This document shows, in pieces, positions 56,381-64,000 of a stretch of 64,000 bases of DNA. The notes beneath the pieces are model-generated. The model saw only the letters and a list, made by a program, of their open reading frames with translations. It searched no databases and had not been told where the DNA came from. This stretch comes from Bacteroides sp. (lineage in GTDB: Bacteria; Bacteroidota; Bacteroidia; Bacteroidales; Bacteroidaceae), in contig SUXW01000002.1 in NCBI GenBank assembly GCA_015060765.1, forward strand, positions 1-64,000, given 5' to 3'. The position numbers were made by a program, and so were the translations under genes. Within the stretch, counting starts at the first letter, position 1. The number at the start of each line of letters is the position of its first letter.

Positions 56381-57823
56381 ATGAACAAGAAACATTTATT
56401 CTTGAGAGGAAGGACTTATGGATGGTTGCTTGCAGCAAGTGTGACATTGTTGGGCGCTTGTACCGATGCAATTGAACCAGAGACCTGGCATCCGGGTGTT
56501 TCCAATACTACATTGGCTGCACCGGAAATAACTGCAATGTCCAATGCAGACGGTACTAGGACTATCTTGTCTTGGCCGGTAGTTTTTGGGGCAGGTGGTT
56601 TTCAAATGTCATTGTATGATGTTACTAATGCTTCACAACCAAGAACTATTGTAACAGATACAATTATTGATGGTAGTACTTGTGAATTTCCAAGAGAAGA
56701 TGATAGCAATTATAAATTAATTGTCAAGACGTTGGGAAATGAAAAGTATAACAATAAAGAATCTGAAGAAATAGAAGTGTTATTCAGTTCTTTAGTTCCG
56801 AAAATACATGAAGCTGCAATTCCTGCTGGTACAGATTTAGCAGCTTGGTTACAAGAAAATCAAAGTGTTATTGATGCACAAACTGAAGAATGGGCCGTAG
56901 AACTTACTTGTGGAGAGACATATCAAATGAACGGCTCTTTTTATTTAGGTAAAGTTCCTTTTACTCTTCGTAGCAGTGACAAGAATGGTGTACCTCCTAC
57001 TATTGTTATGGGGACAAAAGGAGGTTTTATTACTGAAAGTGGTGTAAAGATCAAAAATTTGAATTTTGATTGTACTAACATGACAGATAAGAAAGCCGCT
57101 ATTGTTTCATACCCTTCAAGTCCTACTATCGACAAGACCAAAGATTTTTATTTGATTGATTCAAATACTCCTATTGTCTTGCAAAACTGTAAGGTAAAAG
57201 GTTTGAAGACCAATTTATTTTATGATGGCGGAAAAGAATGGGCCGTTCATACCCAAATGATCAAAGATTGTATTATTGAGGTTGATCACCAGGCTATGGG
57301 TAATAACGGTGCAGAAATTTGTAATTTGGCCAAAGGATTCTGCTTTGATTTTAAAATCTTGAATTCTACTATATATAGCCAAGAAACAAGTAGTAAAGAT
57401 GCGGCTTTGATTGTTTATACAGGGAAAAGACCCAATCAAATTTTGGGAGGCATATATCCTACTAACTTGGTACAAATCTTGAATTCTACATTTGTAAATT
57501 TCCAGTATAAGAAGTCAATTTGTGCCTATACCCGTTTGGGGGGACAAAAAATGTTCACTATCAATGTTGACAAATGTATTTTCTTGGATTGTGGGAATAA
57601 CCGTGTAGCCCGTGATTTATGCGGTAACGGTAATGGAAATGAAACCCGCCAATTCGGTCAAAACAATTATTGGTACGATGGGAAGAAGGGTGATACGGGC
57701 CGTGCAATCGGTGAAAATCTTGGTGTAGATCCACATTTTACTCAAAATGCAGATGGCATTTATGTCGTAGGTAATGCGGCTCTTAAAGAAGCCGGTCTCG
57801 GCGATCCACGTGGTTTGCAATAA
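56381..57823 (+). CDS. DUF4957/DUF5123 surface glycan-binding lipoprotein
   Basis: Surface lipoprotein of 480 aa with lipobox LLGAC. Residues about 40-130 form a fibronectin/immunoglobulin-like domain (APEITAMSNADGTRTILSWPVVFGAGGFQMSLYD). The remainder is a right-handed beta-helix of the DUF4957/DUF5123 kind (VVLQNCKVKGL, FDFKILNSTIYSQE, VQILNSTFVNFQY, FTINVDKCIFLDC), ending GNAALKEAGLGDPRGL. Such proteins accompany pectin SusCD pairs and probably bind galacturonan or act as lyase-like surface proteins. First gene of the plus-strand half, 24 nt before susC. Confidence 0.82.
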   Translation: MNKKHLFLRGRTYGWLLAASVTLLGACTDAIEPETWHPGVSNTTLAAPEITAMSNADGTRTILSWPVVFGAGGFQMSLYDVTNASQPRTIVTDTIIDGSTCEFPREDDSNYKLIVKTLGNEKYNNKESEEIEVLFSSLVPKIHEAAIPAGTDLAAWLQENQSVIDAQTEEWAVELTCGETYQMNGSFYLGKVPFTLRSSDKNGVPPTIVMGTKGGFITESGVKIKNLNFDCTNMTDKKAAIVSYPSSPTIDKTKDFYLIDSNTPIVLQNCKVKGLKTNLFYDGGKEWAVHTQMIKDCIIEVDHQAMGNNGAEICNLAKGFCFDFKILNSTIYSQETSSKDAALIVYTGKRPNQILGGIYPTNLVQILNSTFVNFQYKKSICAYTRLGGQKMFTINVDKCIFLDCGNNRVARDLCGNGNGNETRQFGQNNYWYDGKKGDTGRAIGENLGVDPHFTQNADGIYVVGNAALKEAGLGDPRGLQ

Positions 57824-57847
57824 TAACTATTAAAAACACATATTATT

Positions 57848-60800
57848 ATGGGAAAAAGAAATATAATTCTCAGTATATGTTTGAGCTTTTTCATGACATT
57901 GGCACTACCTGCTTTTGCACAACAAGTTCAAACAATCAGAGGTACTGTAGTCGATGCAAACGGTGATCCCGTTATCGGTGCTACAGTAAAGATTCAAGGA
58001 ACAAACGACGGTACCATTACCGATATGGACGGTAAGTATCTTATTAAGGTTCCAGCAAAAGGTATATTGGAATTTTCTTTTGTAGGTTACAAGACCCAAC
58101 AGATTTCCGATATGAAGAAAGCGGTAATGGTTACAATGTTGGAAGACAGTGAAATGATGGAAGAAGTAGTAGTTGTTGGGTACGGTTCACAGAAAGCCAA
58201 GCATGTAACAGCTGCTATTGAAGTAATGGACATGAACGAAATTCAAGACTTGGCGGTTACCAACCTTGGTGATGCATTAGCGGGTATGATTAATGGTGTG
58301 CATGTGGATGCTTCCGGCAACCGTCCAGGTGAAGCTTCACACTTGACCATTCGTCAAAGTGAAGGTCTCGCAAAGAACAACGGTCAGGTCAATTCTAAAT
58401 TTTCCACTCAAGATGATACGCCTCTTTACATTATTGATGATTTCTTTTCAACAGAAGATGCATTTAACCAACTCGACCCGAGTGAAGTAGAAAGTATTTC
58501 TGTATTGAAAGATGCTGCAGCTGCTATTTATGGTGCACAGGGTGCATACGGTGTCATTTTGGTAAAGACCAAGAGTGGACGAGAAGGTACACCAAAGGTT
58601 TCTTATGCTGGTCAGTTTGGTATTACTGACGCATTGATGACTCCTAAAATGATGAATTCTTACCAATATGCCCGTACATGGAATGGTTATCAAGGTACCC
58701 CTAACTATAATGAAGATGAAATCTTGAGCTATAAATTATTCCAAGCAGATGAACTGGCTGCCATGAGAAACATAAACTATAACTATTTGGATGATGAATG
58801 GAAAGCGGCTTTGACTCAACGCCATAGTGTAAATATCCAAGGTGGTACTAATAAAGCAACCTATTTCGCAGGTATTAGTTACAACACTCAAGACGGTAAC
58901 ATTGGTAAGTTGGATTATCAACGTTGGAACTACCGTGCTGGTGTTAATATCAACTTGAACAAATGGATGAAAACTTCTCTCCAAGTATCTGGTGATTATG
59001 GTGAAAAACAAACACCTATCAACAAATATGGTCCTGGCGGTGACAATGGTGATTATCAGTTGTTGTTACATCATTTACCTTTTGTACCCGAAACATTAAA
59101 CGGTTATCCGGTAGTGTATCAAGGTATGGATTCTGAAAAAGATGTTACAGGTGATAACCTTTATAATTTCCGCGCTATTCAAAACTCTTCCGATTACAAC
59201 AGAAACGATAATAACAGCTTCAATCTGAATGCTTCGTTCGAATTGGATATGGGATTCTGGAAACCTTTGGAAGGATTAAAACTGAAAGCTTCTTATAGTA
59301 AGAATGTATCAAATAGCAAGAATAACAGTATTGCAACTTCTATGCCTGTTTATAGATTGAATACTCGTGGTGGTTCAGGTGGTCACCTTTATACAGGTAT
59401 GGATATAGATGGTAATCCATTGGATTATTCGTTGGCCGGTTTCACTGAATATTCATTAGATAACGGAAACCGTATCAGTCGTAGCATGAGCCGCAGTGAC
59501 AGCTATCAGTTGAATCTGACAGCCATATACTCACGAGAATTCGGAGATCATCGTATTAGTGCCATGTTCTCATTTGAACGTGGTGAAAGTGAATCCGAAA
59601 ATTTGGAAGGCCAAATATTGAGTCCATTGTCATTTACAGATGGCCAATCCAATTCTGGTGCAGGTGAACAGACTACTGAATGGGGACGTAGCGAATCAGG
59701 TCGTATGTCGTACTTGGGTCGTGTGAACTATTCATATGCAGATAAATATATGTTTGAGTTCTCTCTCCGTTCGGATGCTTCCAACAAATTTGCTCCTAAG
59801 AATTATTGGGGTATGTTCCCCTCTGTATCTGCAGGTTGGAACATTTCTGAAGAAAAATGGTTTGAAAAAGCAAAGAATGTATTTGATTTCTTGAAAGTAA
59901 GAGCATCTTTCGGTATTCTGGGTCGTGACAATATCAATTCGTATGTTTGGATGACTCGCTATAATCGTGACATAACTGCTGGTAAAGGTATGTTGTTTGG
60001 CTCTAATTCTATGGAAAATAATTTAGGTGCTGCCATGACCGTAGAACAAGGTGGTGCTAATCCTGACGCACATTGGGACAAGACATATAAAACCAACTTT
60101 GGTATAGAAGCCCGTATGTTGCAAAACCGTTTGTCTGCAAACATCGATGCATATTATGATTTCGGTCGTGAAATTTTTGGTTCACATCAAGGTACCAAAT
60201 ATTTCCCAATGACTGTAGGTATCAAGCCTACTCCTGAAAACTTTGTAGAAAAGGATATGTATGGTATTGAATTAAGCTTGGGTTGGAAAGACAAAATAGG
60301 AAAAGATTTCTCTTACTGGGTGAAGATGTCAACAGGCTTGAGTGATGACCGTGTACGTAAAATGGCTGTTAAAGAAGTTCCAGGATTGGAAGATCCGGTT
60401 CCAGGAGAACGTCAAGATCGTGGTTTATGGGGATTGGAATGTATAGGTATGTTCCGCAACCAACAGGATATTGATGAATATTTTGAAAAATATCAAATTA
60501 CATCCTATTTGGGTAAAGCAAAGGATGCTGTAAAACCTGGTATGTTGATCTATAAAGATGCCGGTGGCAAATGGGATCCCGAAACTCAATCATACGGTGC
60601 TCCCGATGGGCAGGTCGTAAATAATGCCGAATATGGTGATTTTGTTCGTATCAGCAAATATTCAAGCAATCCATACGGTGCAACATTCAATTTTGGTGCA
60701 AGCTACAAAGGATTCAGCATTCAAGCACAATTGGGCGCAAGTTGGGGAGCTAAGGTAATGGCAAACAGCAACATTCGTAAGGCTGCCAGCAACATGGAAT

Positions 60801-61180
60801 TCACCAATATCCCAGAATTTTGGAGTGATATGTATGTATACGAAGATGTAATAGATGAAGCCGGCAGAGTGGTAGCTGAACGTAATCATGATGCAAAGTA
60901 TCCTAATTTGCAGTATGATAGTGAAAATAATGCAGCTTCTACTTTCTGGGCATTGGATGGTACAACCATATCTATGAGAAATATATCGTTGGCTTATACT
61001 GCTCCCAAAACATTTGTGAGCAAATTGGGCTTGGACAACCTGCGTGTGAATGTGACTTGCCAAAATGCCATTAACTTTGTTTCTCCACACATTGAAGATG
61101 CATGGAGTAGCTGGGGAGGCAATTACGGTTACTATCCGAATTTGCGTAAGATCACAATCGGTCTTAATTTATCATTCTAA
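57848..61180 (+). CDS. SusC/RagA-family TonB-dependent transporter
   Basis: Outer-membrane glycan transporter, 1110 aa. Signal peptide ALPAFAQ, then the CarboxypepD_reg domain (about 28-110, IRGTVVDANGDPVIGATVKIQGTNDGTITDMDGKYLIKVPAKGILEFSFVGYKT), the SusC TonB-box region EEVVVVGYGSQKAKHVTAAIEVM, a plug with LYIIDDFFSTEDAFNQLDPSEVESISVLKDAAAAIYGAQGAYGVILVKTK and a barrel ending IGLNLSF. It partners the SusD-like lipoprotein 2 nt downstream as a lid-and-barrel complex that brings in oligosaccharides, here probably from pectin. No N-terminal STN domain is present, so it is not an obvious sigma-signalling receptor. Confidence 0.93.
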   Translation: MGKRNIILSICLSFFMTLALPAFAQQVQTIRGTVVDANGDPVIGATVKIQGTNDGTITDMDGKYLIKVPAKGILEFSFVGYKTQQISDMKKAVMVTMLEDSEMMEEVVVVGYGSQKAKHVTAAIEVMDMNEIQDLAVTNLGDALAGMINGVHVDASGNRPGEASHLTIRQSEGLAKNNGQVNSKFSTQDDTPLYIIDDFFSTEDAFNQLDPSEVESISVLKDAAAAIYGAQGAYGVILVKTKSGREGTPKVSYAGQFGITDALMTPKMMNSYQYARTWNGYQGTPNYNEDEILSYKLFQADELAAMRNINYNYLDDEWKAALTQRHSVNIQGGTNKATYFAGISYNTQDGNIGKLDYQRWNYRAGVNINLNKWMKTSLQVSGDYGEKQTPINKYGPGGDNGDYQLLLHHLPFVPETLNGYPVVYQGMDSEKDVTGDNLYNFRAIQNSSDYNRNDNNSFNLNASFELDMGFWKPLEGLKLKASYSKNVSNSKNNSIATSMPVYRLNTRGGSGGHLYTGMDIDGNPLDYSLAGFTEYSLDNGNRISRSMSRSDSYQLNLTAIYSREFGDHRISAMFSFERGESESENLEGQILSPLSFTDGQSNSGAGEQTTEWGRSESGRMSYLGRVNYSYADKYMFEFSLRSDASNKFAPKNYWGMFPSVSAGWNISEEKWFEKAKNVFDFLKVRASFGILGRDNINSYVWMTRYNRDITAGKGMLFGSNSMENNLGAAMTVEQGGANPDAHWDKTYKTNFGIEARMLQNRLSANIDAYYDFGREIFGSHQGTKYFPMTVGIKPTPENFVEKDMYGIELSLGWKDKIGKDFSYWVKMSTGLSDDRVRKMAVKEVPGLEDPVPGERQDRGLWGLECIGMFRNQQDIDEYFEKYQITSYLGKAKDAVKPGMLIYKDAGGKWDPETQSYGAPDGQVVNNAEYGDFVRISKYSSNPYGATFNFGASYKGFSIQAQLGASWGAKVMANSNIRKAASNMEFTNIPEFWSDMYVYEDVIDEAGRVVAERNHDAKYPNLQYDSENNAASTFWALDGTTISMRNISLAYTAPKTFVSKLGLDNLRVNVTCQNAINFVSPHIEDAWSSWGGNYGYYPNLRKITIGLNLSF

Positions 61181-61182
61181 TT

Positions 61183-63492
61183 ATGAATACGAATATGAAA
61201 AATATATTGAACAAATGGGGTATTCTTGCCCTTACAGGTGCTACAATGCTTGGTACAGTGAGTTGTAGCGATGACTTCTTGGAAGAAAAGAAGTTATATG
61301 GCAAGTATAGTGACCAAACTGTATATGCCAATTACGAAACTGCAAAGAACCGTGTTGACAATTTGTACTATATGCTTTATCCCGGTCAGAAGGAAGGTTA
61401 CGGTTCTCAAAGTGCATTGGTCAGTACAGGTACAGACGATACTTGGGCTAAATGTACAGAAGAATATGGTGGTTTGACCGATTGGGAAAACAGTTTGAAG
61501 ATACAGACTTTCAGCAATGTAGAAGACCATTTCTATATTGAAAATAAAGAAACTTCTCCCTATGGTCATGTACGTGATATCAATACAACCATCGAAGGAT
61601 TGGAAGCATACGGTAAAGGAACTTTAAGTGAGACAGAATACAATCATCTGATGGGACAATGCTATTTCCTCCGTGCTTGGCGTTATTGGTTAATGGTGCG
61701 TTGGACAGGAGGTGTGCCTATTATTGATAAAGTACAAGATGCGTTAGTTGGAAATGGTGAAGGTCTTGAATTGGTCGTTCCACGTTCTTCAACCAAAGAA
61801 TGTATCGACTTTATTTGTGCCGATTTGGACAAAGCCGCTGAATTGCTCCCTACTGTTTGGGAAAACGAAGCACAGGATTGGGGACGTATCACTTCGGGTA
61901 CAGCACTTGCTGTCAAAGGACGTATTTTATTGCATTGGGCAAGTCCGTTGTGGAATCGTTCTGATGACAAGACCCGTTGGGAAGCAGCATATGAAGCAAA
62001 TAAAAAGGCAATTGAAGTGCTTACCCAAGGTGGATTTGGCTTGGCTTACGAAAACAATGCAGGAAGCCGCAAGCAAAGTGCTGCCAATTGGGCCAAGATT
62101 TTCTTGAACACCAAAGGAAGTGACGGTAATGTAAATGAAGCTGTATGGGTAACTTTATATAATAAAGTTCAAAAAGCAAACAATTACAACCGTTGGAACG
62201 ATTGGGAACACAGTATTCGTCCGAACAATGCTTATGGTAACGGTGGCAAGTTCCCAACCGCTGAAATGGTTGACTTGTTCCCTATGGCAGATGGTAAAAA
62301 ACCTGCAGAATCGGATTCTATATATGATCCACTCTGTTTCTTCATGAACCGTGATCCACGTTTCTACCGCACATTTGCATTCCCTGGTGTAAGATGGTAT
62401 TATGAAGGTAACACTAAAGATTTGTTGGGAACCAAAACACTGACTTACGATGGTGGTGCTACAATGACCGAAAACTATCCATATAACGGTAGTAACTATG
62501 TATTGTGGAGTTATTCTTACTTCAAAAACACCAATTACACAGACCAAAAATCGAGTGGTTATTATGCAGATAATATTGGTAATGGTAAAAGTAGTTCTGT
62601 ATTTATTCGTAAACGTTCGGATGACAAGGAGTTGAATGGTGCACCATTCTACGCCTATAATACCGAATCAAGTAGCCAATCTACAGACGGTAAAGGTTTC
62701 CAACGTTGTGCCACTCCATACATGGAAATGCGTTTTGCCGAAGTATTGTTGAACTATGCTGAAGCAGCAGCTGCAACAGGCAAAGACAATGAAGCTTTTG
62801 AAGTATTGAAACGTATCCGTTCACGTGTATACGACAATAGTCTATATGCAGCAACCAATTTTGGTTTAAAGAGCGGCATGACAGGTGGTGAATTAATATC
62901 TGCCATTTTGTATGAACGTCAAATAGAATTAGCATACGAAGGTAAACGTTATGAAGATATGCGTCGTTGGATGTTGTTTGATGGTGGCGTAGGCCAAGGT
63001 GCTTTGGGTGTCAACTTTGAATTAACAGGTTGGGGTGGAAACACTTGTACTTATTTAGGTGTTACTCCACAAGCAGGGCGTGCCAAACATCATTACATTG
63101 AGCTTTCTGTGCCTATTAAAGCCAATGGAACCAATATGCAATCAGACCCCATCCAAAAGTCAATCAACCGCGATGCTGTCTATAAAGGCTTGAACTTGAA
63201 TGAAAGAGAAAAGAACAACAATCAAGGTGAACTGCAATTAGCTGCTTTCTATAAGGAATGGTTTGTACGTCGTGATAAACCAGCTGAAGGTCAAAACGAT
63301 GACGAGCAAATACGTTGGGAACCCAATTTCTATATTTGGGGCTTGTGTAACAGTGCTATGGTAAACAATCCAACTCTCTATCAGAATATCGGTTGGGAAG
63401 ATATTAGCCATGGTGGTAACGGTATATTCGACCCATTGGAAACTGATCCAACTAAAATTCCAGTAGATACAGATACTGGTTATGTGAAATAA
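61183..63492 (+). CDS. SusD/RagB-like lipoprotein, unusually long
   Basis: Surface SusD partner, 769 aa, where 500-650 is more usual. Lipobox TVSC in MKNILNKWGILALTGATMLGTVSC (starts 61183 or 61195). SusD marks are LMGQCYFLRAWRYWLMVRWTGGVPIIDK, AVKGRILLHWASPLWNRS, RFAEVLLNYAEAAAATG, YERQIELAYEGKRYEDMRRW. Extra length sits in the middle (about 330-520) and near the C terminus, with a tail QNIGWEDISHGGNGIFDPLETDP. The susC stop is 2 nt upstream. It binds glycan and closes over SusC. Confidence 0.92.
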   Translation: MNTNMKNILNKWGILALTGATMLGTVSCSDDFLEEKKLYGKYSDQTVYANYETAKNRVDNLYYMLYPGQKEGYGSQSALVSTGTDDTWAKCTEEYGGLTDWENSLKIQTFSNVEDHFYIENKETSPYGHVRDINTTIEGLEAYGKGTLSETEYNHLMGQCYFLRAWRYWLMVRWTGGVPIIDKVQDALVGNGEGLELVVPRSSTKECIDFICADLDKAAELLPTVWENEAQDWGRITSGTALAVKGRILLHWASPLWNRSDDKTRWEAAYEANKKAIEVLTQGGFGLAYENNAGSRKQSAANWAKIFLNTKGSDGNVNEAVWVTLYNKVQKANNYNRWNDWEHSIRPNNAYGNGGKFPTAEMVDLFPMADGKKPAESDSIYDPLCFFMNRDPRFYRTFAFPGVRWYYEGNTKDLLGTKTLTYDGGATMTENYPYNGSNYVLWSYSYFKNTNYTDQKSSGYYADNIGNGKSSSVFIRKRSDDKELNGAPFYAYNTESSSQSTDGKGFQRCATPYMEMRFAEVLLNYAEAAAATGKDNEAFEVLKRIRSRVYDNSLYAATNFGLKSGMTGGELISAILYERQIELAYEGKRYEDMRRWMLFDGGVGQGALGVNFELTGWGGNTCTYLGVTPQAGRAKHHYIELSVPIKANGTNMQSDPIQKSINRDAVYKGLNLNEREKNNNQGELQLAAFYKEWFVRRDKPAEGQNDDEQIRWEPNFYIWGLCNSAMVNNPTLYQNIGWEDISHGGNGIFDPLETDPTKIPVDTDTGYVK

Positions 63493-63684
63493 TCTCTCTA
63501 TTGTAATATAAAAATGGGCGTGTGCTTTTAGTTCACGCCCATTTTTTTAGATATCATTTGATACTTAATTCTCTCTTATATATATTTAACAATCTTTACA
63601 TAGAATGTACATATTATTGTACATTCCATCCTACCAAATATACCTCAAGTAGAAAATAGGTATCATGACTTTAAATTATATACT
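63493..63684. other. Convergent intergenic region
   Basis: Holds the terminator at 63511-63545 and AT-rich sequence after it. Nothing else seen. Confidence 0.6.
63511..63545. terminator. Terminator after susD
   Basis: AAAATGGGCGTG pairs perfectly with CACGCCCATTTT around an 11-base loop, followed by TTTT. Confidence 0.88.
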
Positions 63685-64000
63685 TCATTCAGCAGCTACC
63701 ATTTCTGCTAACGGGTCAAAAGTACCTTTGCTACCTGGCTTATTATAATCATCCCAACCAATGTTCTGCGGGAGATTCTTATTGTTAGTCTGGGCTGCAT
63801 TGTTCAAACCAATGATGTAATATTCCGGGCGGAAATTGATAGTCAACAAATTACCATCGCTATCGTCTTCATCGCCACGATTTCTCTTACGAACCAAGTT
63901 GTTTTGATAGAATACTTTCAAACTTTCAATCTGTGGCTCTAATTCCTTACGATAGTCTATTGCTTTTGGACGAGGTTCTGCTCCTGATTCTTCTTTCAGT
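63685..64000 (-). CDS. SusD-like lipoprotein, C-terminal part (runs off window)
   Basis: The ORF track shows only 63685-63921, but the TTG there is not a start: the frame continues open to the window edge (LKEESGAEPRPKAIDYRKELEPQIESLKVFYQNN). The end (FRPEYYIIGLNNAAQTNNKNLPQNIGWDDYNKPGSKGTFDPL) matches the tail of the complete SusD at 61183-63492 (NFYIWGLCNSAMVNNPTLYQNIGWEDISHGGNGIFDPL). This is therefore the 3' end of a second SusD gene on the minus strand, and a SusC gene is expected beyond 64000. 105 codons are visible before the stop. Confidence 0.82.
   Translation of the reverse strand, partial: LKEESGAEPRPKAIDYRKELEPQIESLKVFYQNNLVRKRNRGDEDDSDGNLLTINFRPEYYIIGLNNAAQTNNKNLPQNIGWDDYNKPGSKGTFDPLAEMVAAE

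Overview
This 64 kb window looks like chromosome of a gut-type Bacteroidales bacterium, probably Bacteroidaceae; the genus cannot be fixed from the sequence alone. The signs are a low-GC genome, SusC/SusD pairs, many surface lipoproteins with short lipoboxes, TAnnTTTG promoter elements with a TTTG about 19 bp upstream, a BtuG-type corrinoid system, and ECF sigma and hybrid-type sensor genes. No phage, transposase, CRISPR array or integrase was seen.

Layout. 0-1.2 kb: a GH5 endoglucanase-like lipoprotein. 1.3-7.1 kb: a cobalamin riboswitch followed by four tightly coupled genes (two surface lipoproteins, BtuG-like propeller, BtuB-like TonB receptor) for vitamin B12 capture. 7.1-9.5 kb: two tandem CE1-like esterases. 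9.6-11.4 kb: a metallo-beta-lactamase-fold lipoprotein and a CoiA-like protein. 11.4-13.9 kb: a GH9 lipoprotein. 14.0-18.3 kb: a 78-aa unknown, then an oxalate-degradation operon (frc, oxc, AEC-family carrier). 18.5-21.0 kb: a Spy-like periplasmic protein and an acyl-CoA ligase. 21.2-28.5 kb: an acid-sugar catabolic operon (DapA-family aldolase, SSS symporter, Fe-alcohol dehydrogenase, PdxA2-like dehydrogenase, DUF1537 kinase, SGNH acetylesterase). 28.6-31.8 kb: MaoC-like protein, long pseudouridine synthase and a PAS histidine kinase. 32.1-37.9 kb: polysaccharide export (Wza-like, Wzz-like) plus gmd and fcl for GDP-L-fucose. 38.0-44.4 kb: a TonB receptor with a His-rich small membrane protein, a 5'-nucleotidase and a sensor kinase with a periplasmic-binding-protein sensor. 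44.5-47.0 kb: GH94 cellobiose phosphorylase. 47.0-47.7 kb: two tRNA-Ser genes and a cluster of palindromes. 47.7-64.0 kb: a pectin utilisation locus with an ECF sigma factor, a truncated anti-sigma-like ORF, two PL1 pectate lyases, a beta-helix/DUF6298 fusion, DUF3826, a DUF4957/DUF5123 lipoprotein, SusC, a very long SusD, and the tail of a second SusD running off the edge.

How the genes fit together. GH5 and GH9 could cut beta-glucans outside the cell, and the GH94 enzyme could phosphorolyse imported cellobiose. The PL1, DUF6298, DUF3826 and SusCD genes form a pectin system. The oxalate operon could turn oxalate (which occurs in plant cell walls with pectin) into formate and CO2. The acid-sugar operon probably handles a sugar acid of unknown identity.

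The parts most worth follow-up are the oxalate operon in a Bacteroidales, the acid-sugar operon with a candidate operator, the DUF6298 fusion, the His-rich protein/TonB pair, the truncated anti-sigma domain and the ATACGTAT palindromes. All functions are inferred by reading motifs; no database search was run.
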